Assembly: GCF_019091455.1 (NCBI RefSeq)
Contig: NZ_JAGXJN010000032.1
Coordinates: 42,113 to 106,112 of the forward strand
Direction: 5' to 3'
DNA length: 64,000 nucleotides
From: Chitinophaga sp. GbtcB8
GTDB taxonomy: Bacteria; Bacteroidota; Bacteroidia; Chitinophagales; Chitinophagaceae
Below the pieces are notes generated by a model. It saw nothing but the letters and a program-made list of their open reading frames with translations, did not search any database and was not told the DNA's origin. The translations under genes were made by a program, and so were the position numbers. Of the stretch, positions 8,429 through 17,242 are shown one piece after another (positions within the stretch are counted from its first letter, which is position 1; the number at the start of each line of letters is the position of its first letter).

Positions 8429-9742
8429 TTATAATTTACCAAAGCGTTCAAAATACGCCTTCTCAAGACTTTCCCTGTGATCAGGATGCGCAATACTGAT
8501 AAGCAGCTTAGCCCGTTGCTCCATATTTTTTCCATACAGGTTCACCACCCCATATTCCGTTACCACATAATGCACATGCCCGCGCGTAGTTACCACACCA
8601 GCTCCTTCTTTCAGGCAGGGCACAATACGGGAAATACCTTTTTTTGTGGTGGAAGGCAGCGCTATAATAGGCTTTCCTCCTTCTGACAGGGCAGCGCCCC
8701 GCATAAAATCCATTTGCCCGCCTATGCCGGAATATTGATAAGTACCAATTGAATCCGCGCACACCTGGCCGGTAAAATCAATTTCAATGGCGCTGTTAAT
8801 GGCTACTACTTTCGGGTTCCGGCGGATCACATCACTATCATTTACAAACGCAACATCCATGCAGCTTACGTAAGGATTATTATCTACAAAATCATAGACC
8901 TTGCGGGTGCCCAGTATAAAGCTGCTGACTATTTTCCCTTTCCGTACCTCTTTATGCTCATTGGTGATCACACCCTTCTCCACCAGCGGTACTACGCCAT
9001 CGGAAAACATTTCGGTATGCAGGCCCAGGCCTTTATGGTGTACCAGCTGTTCCAGCACAGCATCCGGTATACCGCCAATGCCCAGCTGCAGCGTGGAGCC
9101 GTCTTCAATAAGGCCGGCTACATATTTACTGATCTCCCTGGTAACGCTGTCTATTTTTTCCGTATAGCTTATTTCCGGCAGCGGCGCTGCTTTCCATACC
9201 ATAGCGGAGAAACGTGAATGGTGAATGACCCCGTCTCCCAGTACCCTTGGCATCAGCGGGTTTACCTGTGCAATTACTTTTTTGGCGCTGCGTACCGCAC
9301 TTAATGCCGCATCCACAGAGGTACCCAGGGTACAATACCCATGCTGATCAGGCGGGGATACCTGCACCAGCGCCACATCTATAGGCAATGCACCTTTTTC
9401 AAACAAGCGGGGTATCTCGCTTAAAAACACCGGTACATAATCACCGCTGCTGGTATTTGCCCAGCCTCTTACGTTGGCGGATACGAAAAGGGAATTGAGG
9501 TAAAAGCTTTTAAGCACCTCCGGCCGGTTCCAGTTAATATGCCCATAGGTGCTTATGGATACCAGCTCTATATCATGCAGCTCGCCAGCCCGGTCCAGTA
9601 AAGAATTTACAAGCTCCAGCGGCGTAGCGGCGCTGCCGTGAACAAATACCCGGTCGCCGCTTTTGATGAGGGATAGCGCGCTGTCTACTGTTTGGTATGA
9701 ACTATTAATTACTTCCTGCATATGGTTCATTTTATGATGCAA
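8429..9742 (-). CDS. Acetyl-CoA hydrolase/transferase family protein
   Basis: A 437-residue cytosolic enzyme of the acetyl-CoA hydrolase / 4-hydroxybutyrate CoA-transferase family. The N-terminal domain (about 15-200) contains GDRVFVHGSAATP and VQVSPPDQHGYCTLGTSVD; the C-terminal domain (about 210-430) contains LQLGIGGIPDAVL, HTEMFSDGVV and the SIGTYQYSGIGGQMDF block typical of the C-terminal fold. The conserved Glu in the TEM(F/I)SDG region is the expected CoA-thioester nucleophile. Starts at 9742, 9730 and 9721 are all possible; 9721 fits family length best. The reaction moves CoA between acetyl-CoA and another acid; the acid is not known. It is transcribed alone, facing the YceI gene. Confidence 0.88.
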   Translation of the reverse strand: MHHKMNHMQEVINSSYQTVDSALSLIKSGDRVFVHGSAATPLELVNSLLDRAGELHDIELVSISTYGHINWNRPEVLKSFYLNSLFVSANVRGWANTSSGDYVPVFLSEIPRLFEKGALPIDVALVQVSPPDQHGYCTLGTSVDAALSAVRSAKKVIAQVNPLMPRVLGDGVIHHSRFSAMVWKAAPLPEISYTEKIDSVTREISKYVAGLIEDGSTLQLGIGGIPDAVLEQLVHHKGLGLHTEMFSDGVVPLVEKGVITNEHKEVRKGKIVSSFILGTRKVYDFVDNNPYVSCMDVAFVNDSDVIRRNPKVVAINSAIEIDFTGQVCADSIGTYQYSGIGGQMDFMRGAALSEGGKPIIALPSTTKKGISRIVPCLKEGAGVVTTRGHVHYVVTEYGVVNLYGKNMEQRAKLLISIAHPDHRESLEKAYFERFGKL

Positions 9743-9830
9743 AGCTACCTATTAACCAACCCGCCTGCAATGACAGCAATTATACCGGCGCCTGACCAAG
9801 ATCATAGTTGCATACAGTACCTGCAGAAAT

Positions 9831-10232
9831 TTAATCTTCCTGCTCCGGCGGCTGGTGGCCCGGCGAAATAGAAATGCAGGATGCCCTGCCCTCTTCATTT
9901 TGTAGCCGCAGGCTCCACTTATCCGTATCCGTAGTTTGGATCCAGATATTACCGGAACGGCGGAAAACCTGCGCACTAACACCCAGTATATCCAGGATCT
10001 CGTTTTCCAGCTCGCCGGCGCTCCTTTGCGGGCTTATGTCAATGGCTGTATAAACACGGCCGGTATTTATTTTTCCCGGTAAATAGTTAGCCTGCAGCTT
10101 GTCTTTCGATGAAGCTCCCTGGTTGCCGGTTTGAATGCGCTTATAAAATTCCAGCTTCAGGTAGGGGTACATATCCCTGAAGTCTTTTTGTATCTCACCC
10201 AGTGTGCTGCTCTGGTTCACATATAGTTTCAT
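9831..10232 (-). CDS. Conserved Bacteroidota protein of unknown function (133 aa)
   Basis: The start MKLYVNQSSTLGEIQKDFRD at 10232 is chosen because the open frame upstream (to 10388) looks non-coding and the family as I remember it begins MK(I/L)YVN. The protein has no signal peptide; it has a basic-acidic N-terminal half with MYPYLKLEFYKR and a C-terminal IWIQTTDTDKWSLRLQNEEG stretch that resembles a small alpha/beta domain. Similar proteins occur widely in Bacteroidota without a known role. It is divergently arranged with the universal stress protein gene, and 88 bp separate it from the start region of the CoA-transferase, so it may share a transcript with that gene. Confidence 0.7.
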   Translation of the reverse strand: MKLYVNQSSTLGEIQKDFRDMYPYLKLEFYKRIQTGNQGASSKDKLQANYLPGKINTGRVYTAIDISPQRSAGELENEILDILGVSAQVFRRSGNIWIQTTDTDKWSLRLQNEEGRASCISISPGHQPPEQED

Positions 10233-10413
10233 AATACAAGATTTAGGTGGTGTTACCTGGTCGCAACGGATGGTAATGCCGCCGCTTTGTAAAAATATGT
10301 GAACGGCCGCCTGTATTAAATGACGGCAGGCAACGGCGCTGCTGATCCTGGTCAGGAGATTATCTGTATATGTATACCATGGTAACAATCATGTATGCGG
10401 CTGACGGTTGTCA

Positions 10414-10444
10414 TTGAACACCTGCCCTAAGCGGTATAGTTTTG
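10414..10444 (+). promoter_or_regulatory. Bacteroidota-type promoter of the universal stress gene
   Basis: TTG at 10414-10416, 20 bp, then TAGTTTTG at 10437-10444, an exact match to the Bacteroidota -7 element TAnnTTTG with normal spacing to a -33 TTG. The start codon of the stress protein lies 13 bp downstream. Confidence 0.7.
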
Positions 10445-10457
10445 AAAAAAAAGCACT

Positions 10458-11282
10458 ATGGAAAAGATAATACTCATGCTGGCTGGTGAGCAGCCAACAG
10501 ATCATGTGCTGAGCTTCTTTCACTATCTCTCCGGTTTAGGCCGCTACCGGTTTCATGTACTGTTCTTTCAGCCTGCCAGGTATGCAGAAAAACCTGCCCT
10601 GAAAAAGGCCCTGGGCTTCCCATATGTGGAAAGCATTGTAGCCGGCGACCTCCCGGAATATGTTAGCAAAAGACAGGAGATTGAAGATAATATGAGTGAT
10701 TTTATAAACACCTGTAATAAAAAGGGGTTAATTGTTTCTGCCCGCTACCTCGAAGGGCCTTTAATGGAATCGCTCATAGAAGAAAGCCGTTTTGCAGACC
10801 TTATGATTACAGATGCTGCAATAGGAGCTACCAAACAGGTACCCGGTACATTATTGAAACAGCTGCTCATGTCCGCTAAATGCCCGGTGATCATTGCGCC
10901 TGCATTAAGATCAACTATTTCGGAGATTGTTTTTTGTTATGATGGCAGTAACGCTGCCTTATTTGCCATGAAACAGTTCACTTACCTGTTGCCCGAGCTC
11001 AATGAAGCCAGGGGAACTGTAGTACAGGTAAAAAATGATGGCTTGCCTGTTGATGAAAAAGGGATGATCGCTTCTTGGTTAAGCAATCACTATGCATATT
11101 CAGATGTGGTTACATTAAAAGGGGAACCGGGTAATGAGCTCTTTACCTACCTGCTTAAAAAGCGGCATGCGCTGGTGGTAATGGGAGCTTATGGCAGAAG
11201 CTTACTTTCCAACTTCCTGCAGCATAGCCAGGCCGATCTTTTTATTCAGTCGCTTACCTACCCTATTTTTATTACACACTAA
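10458..11282 (+). CDS. Universal stress protein (tandem UspA fold)
   Basis: A 274-residue protein made of two UspA-like domains: about residues 1-148 ending in LMSAKCPVIIAP, and about 150-274 ending in FIQSLTYPIFITH. The second half contains VVMGAYGRSLLSNFLQHSQA, close to the GxxGRxxxxxxxxxS nucleotide-binding motif (G(A)(Y/H)GR...); the first half lacks a clean version of it, so only the C-terminal domain may bind ATP. UspA proteins are cytosolic and help survive starvation or oxidative stress. It has its own promoter and ends 17 bp from the stop of the converging hybrid kinase gene. Confidence 0.85.
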   Translation: MEKIILMLAGEQPTDHVLSFFHYLSGLGRYRFHVLFFQPARYAEKPALKKALGFPYVESIVAGDLPEYVSKRQEIEDNMSDFINTCNKKGLIVSARYLEGPLMESLIEESRFADLMITDAAIGATKQVPGTLLKQLLMSAKCPVIIAPALRSTISEIVFCYDGSNAALFAMKQFTYLLPELNEARGTVVQVKNDGLPVDEKGMIASWLSNHYAYSDVVTLKGEPGNELFTYLLKKRHALVVMGAYGRSLLSNFLQHSQADLFIQSLTYPIFITH

Positions 11283-11299
11283 CGGTAAGGGGTATATGC

Positions 11300-13771
11300 T
11301 TACTTCAGCTGCCTGCCTACCAGGTGTGCAATGGTACTGATCAGCGTTGACGGCTCAAATGGTTTGGAGATATAATCATTCATGCCAGCCTTTATACACT
11401 TTTCGTTCTCCCCTTTTATGGCGTTAGCTGTTAAGGCAATTACCGGTATATCCCGGCTAATATTGGCGCGGATAAATGCGGTTGCTTCCAGCCCGTCCAT
11501 AACCGGCATCTGCATATCCATCAGCACTACATCAAAAGGTTGTTTTGCCATGGCATCCAGGGCCTCCTTCCCGTTATTAACCGCGGTGACCACCAGGCCG
11601 TGTTTTTCCAGGATCCTGCAGGCGATCAGCTGGTTAATTTCATTGTCTTCCGCCAGCAGCACCCGGCAGTCTTTCAGTATAGAGCTGTCTATGCTCTGTT
11701 TTTCCTTTACCGGGATGTTTTTTTCTTTACCTATATCAAAAGGTATGCGCAGCACAACGCTGGTGCCTGCACCCGGTTTGCTCTGAAGCTGAATGGTACC
11801 GCCCATCATTTCTACCAGCTGTTTGCTGATAGCCATTCCCAGTCCGGTACCGCCGTATTTGCGGGCAGTGGTCTTATCGCCCTGGGTAAAGTTCTGGAAA
11901 ATGTTCTTCAGCGTTGCCTCATCCATCCCTATGCCGGTATCTGTTACCGTAATAACAGCCGTTAGCTGGCTGCCCCGCCAGCTCAGGGTATTGAAGGTTA
12001 TTTGCACGCCGCCCTTTTCAGTAAACTTTATGGAATTGCTGAGCAGGTTCAGTAACACCTGCTTCAGCCGGAAAGGATCGCCCATGATCACGGGCCATGG
12101 ACCGGCCTCTATTTTCGTGGATAACAGCAGCCCTTTTTCCTGCGCCCGCAATGTCATTAACGCTATTGCCTGTTCAACCAGCTCTGCCGGGCGGAAACCA
12201 ATGTTTTCCAGCTGCAGCATGCCTGCTTCTATTTTGGAAATATCCAGTATATCGTTAATGATCACCAGCAGGTGTTCGGATGCCTTGTTAATATTATCCA
12301 GGAAAAGGGATTGCTCCTGATCCAGGCTGGTTTCACCCAGCTGCCGGCTCATACCCAGGATGGCGCTGATAGGGGTACGTATTTCATGGCTCATATTTGC
12401 CAGGAAGGTTTCTTTGGCATGCGCCGATTCTTCTGCGGCCTGCCGGGCTTCCATTAAAGCCAGCTCCAGCTGTTTGTGGCTGGTAATATCCAGGTGTATG
12501 CCAATGGAGCCTACCAGCTCATTTGCATCATTATAACGCGGCGCACCGCTTACCAGCCACCATTTCAGCTGCCCTTTCTTATTACGCACTGCCAGCTCAT
12601 AAGCGTCTGATATGCCCTGGGCGCGCAGCGCCTGCTTTTCCCTGGTAAAGCCGTCATTCTCCTTGCCCCTGAATAACATAGAAGCATTCTTATTCATCAG
12701 CTCATCCGGGGTATAACCCGACATTTCACAAAAGCTCTGGTTAGCATACAGGATGTTCTCCTCAAGGTCTACCTCTGTCAGCCCCAGGTTCATATTGGCA
12801 ATGATGTTCCGGTACTTTTCTTCCTGCAGCCTTATAATATTTTCCGATTGCCTGCGCTTGGTAATGTCATTGTATTTCCACAGGTGCCCTTTGTGTTCAT
12901 TGTCAAGGAATACCGGGATATAGCCCCTTTCCAATATGCGCCCGTCGGCCATTTCCAGCTCTTCGTCGGTTACCTGCTGCCGGTTTTCCAGGATCTCCGC
13001 TACCCGGTTCAGGAACAGCCCCGGGTTTTTGAATAAGTGTTTGGACTGTTCAACCGTCTGGCTGCAATCCAGCCCTATAAGCGCTTCCGGCGGCAACGGT
13101 ATGGAAAGCAGATCACAGAACTGCTGGTTGGCCATAACGATCCTGCGGGCCTCATCTTCCACCAGCACACCACTGTGCAGGCTGGCCAGCAGGTTAGATA
13201 AGCGGTTGGCTGTGGTACGCAGCTCTGCCTGTATATTCTTGAGCGCATCTATATCCGTTATAGCGCCTACTACTTTAAGCACCTGGCCCTCACTGTTCCT
13301 TTTTATTACGCCGCCCCGGTTCAGGATCCACTTAATACTGCCATCTGCACAGTGCATACGGTATTCAACGGAATGTTTGCTGATGAGGCCCTGCTTATAT
13401 TTGCGGAAGGTATCTACTGCAATATGCAGGTCCTCTTCATAAATTTCTCTCCACCATTCCTCATTCTCTTTATCAACATACTCCAGCCGCCGTAGTTTTA
13501 AGACAGAGTTATTTACCTGCGCAAATACCATTTTACGCTGTTCAAAATCATATTCCCATACATTATCCTCAATGGTTTGCAGGGCCAGCCGCATGCGCTG
13601 TTCAGACGCGGTGATGCTAACGGCATCGCCGGACAGCACCCGGTCCTTTTCATAGGATTCATAGGACTCATTCACCGCTTCCAGGAAACGCAGGAATGCC
13701 GGTTGTTCCAGTAGCGCTGCATCCGGCAGGTATTTTTTTAATTGTTCTTCCAATAATTTATTAAAGCTCAT
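11300..13771 (-). CDS. PAS-rich hybrid histidine kinase with receiver domain
   Basis: An 823-residue signalling protein with no clear membrane segment, so likely cytosolic. Order: short N-terminal helix region, three PAS/PAC modules (about 65-180, 185-305 and 315-432), HisKA with phospho-acceptor His462 in FLANMSHEIRTP, HATPase_c with N-box Asn579 and G boxes DTGIGM (about 611-616) and GGTGLGMAIS (about 640-649), then a receiver domain (about 703-820) with Asp752 as phosphorylation site and Lys803 in the conserved SKP. It would sense an intracellular or redox signal by PAS domains and pass phosphate to its own receiver and an unlinked partner; no response regulator gene is adjacent. Confidence 0.95.
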   Translation of the reverse strand: MSFNKLLEEQLKKYLPDAALLEQPAFLRFLEAVNESYESYEKDRVLSGDAVSITASEQRMRLALQTIEDNVWEYDFEQRKMVFAQVNNSVLKLRRLEYVDKENEEWWREIYEEDLHIAVDTFRKYKQGLISKHSVEYRMHCADGSIKWILNRGGVIKRNSEGQVLKVVGAITDIDALKNIQAELRTTANRLSNLLASLHSGVLVEDEARRIVMANQQFCDLLSIPLPPEALIGLDCSQTVEQSKHLFKNPGLFLNRVAEILENRQQVTDEELEMADGRILERGYIPVFLDNEHKGHLWKYNDITKRRQSENIIRLQEEKYRNIIANMNLGLTEVDLEENILYANQSFCEMSGYTPDELMNKNASMLFRGKENDGFTREKQALRAQGISDAYELAVRNKKGQLKWWLVSGAPRYNDANELVGSIGIHLDITSHKQLELALMEARQAAEESAHAKETFLANMSHEIRTPISAILGMSRQLGETSLDQEQSLFLDNINKASEHLLVIINDILDISKIEAGMLQLENIGFRPAELVEQAIALMTLRAQEKGLLLSTKIEAGPWPVIMGDPFRLKQVLLNLLSNSIKFTEKGGVQITFNTLSWRGSQLTAVITVTDTGIGMDEATLKNIFQNFTQGDKTTARKYGGTGLGMAISKQLVEMMGGTIQLQSKPGAGTSVVLRIPFDIGKEKNIPVKEKQSIDSSILKDCRVLLAEDNEINQLIACRILEKHGLVVTAVNNGKEALDAMAKQPFDVVLMDMQMPVMDGLEATAFIRANISRDIPVIALTANAIKGENEKCIKAGMNDYISKPFEPSTLISTIAHLVGRQLK

Positions 13772-13930
13772 AGGATCAGCTAAATTTCATCCGCAGCCTG
13801 CATGCTGTATTGAGTAAGAAAGGTAAAAGTTTATTGTACTGTCAGTATATACGAAAAGCCTGTCAAATAGATCTTATTCATGAACGTTATAGCGGCAGTA
13901 AATGACCTGCCTGCTCTGCTGTACTATTGC

Positions 13931-13957
13931 CCCGTAGCCTAAAGGTAGGCTATCCGG
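13931..13957 (+). other. Hairpin in the 270-bp space upstream of the VOC gene
   Basis: Imperfect stem CCCG-TAGCCT, loop AAAGGT, AGGCTA-tc-CGGG, about 85 bp before the VOC gene. No T run follows, so it is not a typical terminator. It may be a leader structure or incidental. Nothing else is evident between 13772 and 14041. Confidence 0.3.
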
Positions 13958-14041
13958 GTAAATTACCAACTTATCCGGCAGGTATTTAGTAGTTTTAATT
14001 TATGCTAATAACAGCAAGCTCCATTATAAAACCAGCATCAT

Positions 14042-14440
14042 ATGAAGGCAAATGAATTAAGGATCATCCTGACAGTAGACAACCTGGAAGAGATCATAAA
14101 ATTTTACCGGGATTCTCTGGGTTTAACAACCTCTAAAGAATGGCATGAGCAAACAGGCAATGGCATTATCCTGGATGCAGGCAGGGCGTCCCTGGAGCTG
14201 ATAGATAGCCGCCATGCTGCTACCATAGATGAAATTGAAGTAGGCGAACGGGTAGCCGGGCCTGTCCGGCTTGCCTTTAAAGTTGGCAATGCAATAGACA
14301 CGGCCGGAGAAAAATTAGCGGCAGCCGGCGCTATCAAAATTGCCGCCGTTAAACAAGCTCCCTGGAGCAAGGTGCAGCGCATGCAGGACCCATCGGGCAT
14401 GCAGTTCACTTTGTTTGAAACATCTACCTTGGCAGAATAG
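14042..14440 (+). CDS. VOC-superfamily (glyoxalase-like) protein
   Basis: A 132-residue protein of the glyoxalase/bleomycin-resistance (VOC) fold: two beta-alpha-beta-beta-beta units, the first starting ILTVDNLEEIIKFYRDSLGL, the second VRLAFKVGNAIDTAGEKLAA, ending DPSGMQFTLFE. The final Glu of FTLFE and Glu of SLELID are at positions that bind metal in active members; a His at the first metal position is not obvious, so a non-enzymatic binding role is possible. It is a single-gene unit between the hybrid kinase and a lipoprotein gene. Confidence 0.85.
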   Translation: MKANELRIILTVDNLEEIIKFYRDSLGLTTSKEWHEQTGNGIILDAGRASLELIDSRHAATIDEIEVGERVAGPVRLAFKVGNAIDTAGEKLAAAGAIKIAAVKQAPWSKVQRMQDPSGMQFTLFETSTLAE

Positions 14441-14656
14441 TGCAGTATAAACGGACTTGTATTGGGTGCAAAATGGAAACCCTGTATATTGGACGCCATT
14501 GGTAAAAGGCCTCGTGAAATTTAACGCTGCGTTTATCCATAACCGTCACATAAAACCGGATCTCTCCCCGGAGCACAGGCCCTGTGCCCGTACCTGCCAA
14601 ATTCAAAATCCAGAAATAAATATTGTATACTTGCGCGAAATCAAAAGACATTGAAC

Positions 14657-15178
14657 ATGAAAAAAACGATTGCCAGTTTGTTGGTCTTATGCTGGTCATT
14701 TTTGTTAACCGCCTGTAATACAGCCACCCCGGAAAACTATTTTGACAGGGCTGTGCTAAACACCAATCTTTTTAATGATTTTGCCACTGAGCAGTTTACA
14801 AATATGCTGGTGGCCTATACGGTAAAACATGAAGGAGTGCAACAAAACGTTACCGCTGCCCAGGTGGTTGAAACTAAGGTCCTGAGTATTGAAAAAGCGC
14901 TGAAGGATGTAAAAGCATTACAGGAAACGGATGAAACCAAAGAAATGCTGCAAACTTCCATTGCCCTGCATGAATATGTGCTGCCTGTTTACAAGAATGA
15001 GTATAAAGCGCTGGCAAAACTTTGCGACGATGGCGCTGCTAAAGAAGATATTGCAGCAAAAGGACAGGAAATAAGCAGCAAATACGCCCAACAGTTTGAT
15101 GCGCTGTCAGAAAAGCTGACCAGCCTTGGTAAGGTTTATGCAAAGGCGCATAACATCAATGTAACCTGGGGACGTTAG
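14657..15178 (+). CDS. Small lipoprotein of unknown function (173 aa)
   Basis: The ATG at 14657 starts a clear lipoprotein signal (LLVLCWSFLLTAC, Cys21); an upstream TTG in frame is unlikely. The mature part is predicted almost fully helical, with long amphipathic stretches around ETKVLSIEKALKDVKALQE and AAKGQEISSKYAQQFDALSE, suggesting a helical bundle or coiled coil anchored in a membrane facing the periplasm. Similar helical lipoproteins are common in Chitinophagaceae but have no assigned role. A strong terminator follows at 15204, so it is probably monocistronic. Confidence 0.75.
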   Translation: MKKTIASLLVLCWSFLLTACNTATPENYFDRAVLNTNLFNDFATEQFTNMLVAYTVKHEGVQQNVTAAQVVETKVLSIEKALKDVKALQETDETKEMLQTSIALHEYVLPVYKNEYKALAKLCDDGAAKEDIAAKGQEISSKYAQQFDALSEKLTSLGKVYAKAHNINVTWGR

Positions 15179-15203
15179 AAAGTTTGTATAATATATAATT
15201 ACA

Positions 15204-15231
15204 GGAAGCCGGGGATTGATCTCCGGCTTCC
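15204..15231 (+). terminator. Rho-independent terminator after the helical lipoprotein gene
   Basis: Inverted repeat GGAAGCCGG / CCGGCTTCC, with inner G-T, G-C and A-T pairs closing a TTGA loop, then CGCGTTTT. It lies 26 bp after the stop. Confidence 0.85.
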
Positions 15232-15297
15232 GCGTTTTCCGGATGCAGCGGGGGGAAATATTATATATTAATATTATATTTTTTACTAATTTCAAGT

Positions 15298-15873
15298 ATG
15301 CGTGAAACCCTTGTCCTATGCCTGTTACTGACAGCGCTGCTGTCCTGTGGGCAGCCGGCTGACGAAGAGCATGTGAATACCCTTGCCTGGATCGTTAATG
15401 ATATTGATTCCGGTGTTGTACAGCCAAACAGGACCGGCTCTACGGTATTTATACAGGAAAAGGGTATTAATACCAGTGGTACTAACCCGGCAACACTCAT
15501 CGCATTCTCTAAAACACTGAAAGGTATTCCTTATAAATATGCCTCTTCCGATCCGGCAGCAGGGTTCGATTGTTCCGGGTTCATTACCTATGTTTTTAAT
15601 CATTTTGGTATAGCCGTTCCCAGAAGCTCCGCAGATTTCAGTGACCAGGGCATACCTGTTACGCTGGACCTCTCAAAACCCGGTGACCTGATCCTTTTTA
15701 CAGGCACGGATAGTGCCATCAGAACGGTGGGGCATATGGGGATCATTACCTATACAGGCGATAGCATTGTTTTCATACATTCTACTTCCGGGAAAGCTGC
15801 AGGCGTAACAGAAACAACGCTCAGCCCTTATTATATGGAGCGGTTTATAAAAGTGATCCGGGTGTTTGAATAA
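15298..15873 (+). CDS. NlpC/P60-family cysteine peptidase lipoprotein
   Basis: A 191-residue protein with a lipoprotein signal (LLTALLSC, Cys17) and an NlpC/P60 domain (about 60-190). The triad is readable: Cys92 in GFDCSGF, His146 in VGHMGI and the third polar residue His161 in FIHSTSG. The family usually cleaves gamma-D-Glu-diaminopimelate bonds in murein stem peptides or recycles muropeptides in the periplasm. The short segment between lipobox and domain has no SH3b module. The converging ROK gene ends 3 bp away from its stop. Confidence 0.9.
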   Translation: MRETLVLCLLLTALLSCGQPADEEHVNTLAWIVNDIDSGVVQPNRTGSTVFIQEKGINTSGTNPATLIAFSKTLKGIPYKYASSDPAAGFDCSGFITYVFNHFGIAVPRSSADFSDQGIPVTLDLSKPGDLILFTGTDSAIRTVGHMGIITYTGDSIVFIHSTSGKAAGVTETTLSPYYMERFIKVIRVFE

Positions 15874-15875
15874 GG

Positions 15876-17123
15876 TTATTGCATGCCTACCAATCCATTC
15901 TGTTCATCAATGAATGCTTTGGCATTTACACTTTTACTTTTTATTTCGTACTCCCGTACTTTGCTTTCCATTACCAAGGCCACCGCCCCGATCAGCTCTG
16001 CCTGGTAGCCCAGGGTTGAAATAGCCAGCGTAGTATTGGCAGCCAGCCGCGGGATACTATGTTCATTCAAAGCCTGCTGCACAGATGCTTCCCAGAGCCT
16101 GCCGGCTAAAGCTCCCCTGCCGCTTAACACCACCAGCTCAGGGTTCATTAAATGGATCAGGATAGCCACGGCCTTTCCTATATCATAACCTGTTTGCGAC
16201 AACAGCTCTATCACAAAACGGTCGCCTTTATGAACAGCGGCCACAATGGCGTCCCAATCAGCTTCCAGGTGCCCGCTGGGGTAATCGCTGCCTAAGGTAG
16301 AGGGCCGCCCGGATCTTAAGCCCTGCGCGGCTTTTTCTATCACTACCTGTAAAGAGGCTTCTGTTTCCAGGCAGCCGCTTTTGCCACAGCTGCATAATTT
16401 GTTGTTATTGAAAATGGGAATGTGGCTGAACTCACCGGCAAAACCATTATGGCCCCGGAATAAGCCGCCATTCAGGATCATGCCCAGGCCAATACCCCAG
16501 CCTATATTCACCACCAGGGCATGCTTTTTCTGCCGCGCCACGCCAAAACGAAATTCCGCCAAAGCAATAAGGCTGGAATCATTATCAATATAAACAGGAA
16601 AGCCCAGCTCCTGCGCCAGGTATTCCCGGATGGTCTTATTTTCCGTATTTAAAAAGGAATAATTGATGCCTTTTTTAGCATCTACAAAACCGGGCATCCC
16701 GATGCCGGCGCCTATGATCTTCTTTTTATCTATACCGGAGGCACTAATCACTTCGGACATTTTCTCCTTCAGCTGTATAATGGCTGCCGGGTTATCCGTA
16801 AGCGGCAGCTCAAATTTCTTAACAGGGGTAACCGTGTTATTCTGCAGGTCCATCAGCGCTATGCGGGTTACCATCTGGTCCATAGCCACTGACAGGACGT
16901 AAATGGCATCCTGCTTCATAGCATAGGTTACCGGCCGCCGGCCGCCGCTGGATGGCGCGTACCCCGATTCCAGGATAAAGCCCCCGGTCACCAGTTCATC
17001 AATTACCTTCATCACATGGGGTATGCTCTTTCCTATACGTTCACTCAGATCCGTGGAGGAAAGCTTCCCGGAGAAATAAAATTCCCTCAGGGCCAATGTT
17101 TTGTAATAATCTCTCTTTACCAT
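15876..17123 (-). CDS. ROK-family transcriptional regulator / sugar kinase
   Basis: A 415-residue protein with an N-terminal winged helix (about 10-75, LSSTDLSERIGKSIPHVMKV) followed by a ROK sugar-kinase fold. The zinc motif CSCGKSGCLE (about 243-252) and the preceding His in GEFSHIPI are intact, as is the IDND aspartate expected to act as sugar kinase base. The ATP-binding part is less certain (IALMDLQNNTV), so it may act mainly as an NagC/XylR-type sugar-responsive repressor. A dyad 65-85 bp upstream of its start may be its own operator. It is the end of a minus-strand run that includes the copper monooxygenase operon, but a gap of 120 bp with the dyad separates them. Confidence 0.9.
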   Translation of the reverse strand: MVKRDYYKTLALREFYFSGKLSSTDLSERIGKSIPHVMKVIDELVTGGFILESGYAPSSGGRRPVTYAMKQDAIYVLSVAMDQMVTRIALMDLQNNTVTPVKKFELPLTDNPAAIIQLKEKMSEVISASGIDKKKIIGAGIGMPGFVDAKKGINYSFLNTENKTIREYLAQELGFPVYIDNDSSLIALAEFRFGVARQKKHALVVNIGWGIGLGMILNGGLFRGHNGFAGEFSHIPIFNNNKLCSCGKSGCLETEASLQVVIEKAAQGLRSGRPSTLGSDYPSGHLEADWDAIVAAVHKGDRFVIELLSQTGYDIGKAVAILIHLMNPELVVLSGRGALAGRLWEASVQQALNEHSIPRLAANTTLAISTLGYQAELIGAVALVMESKVREYEIKSKSVNAKAFIDEQNGLVGMQ

Positions 17124-17187
17124 ATTTCAGAAACGCTGTTCTTTATTCCCGAAAAACATACAAATGACAAGGCAAAGTAAGGGCTAA

Positions 17188-17208
17188 CTGATTGCAATTG
17201 CAAGTCAG
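17188..17208. promoter_or_regulatory. Palindrome upstream of the ROK regulator gene
   Basis: A perfect 12-bp palindrome TTGCAATTGCAA (17192-17203) flanked by CTGA and TCAG arms offset by one base. It is 65-85 bp before the ROK start codon and shortly after the end of the monooxygenase gene. Operator for autoregulation is the simplest reading; a binding site of another regulator is possible. Confidence 0.4.
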
Positions 17209-17242
17209 CGCACAAACATTAACAATATTATACACGTTTTAT

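Noticed and set aside
14457..14654. 65-codon plus-strand ORF before the helical lipoprotein gene
   Set aside because: No resemblance to any family, Pro/His/Arg-rich mixture, no promoter or ribosome site; the space looks like ordinary upstream DNA.
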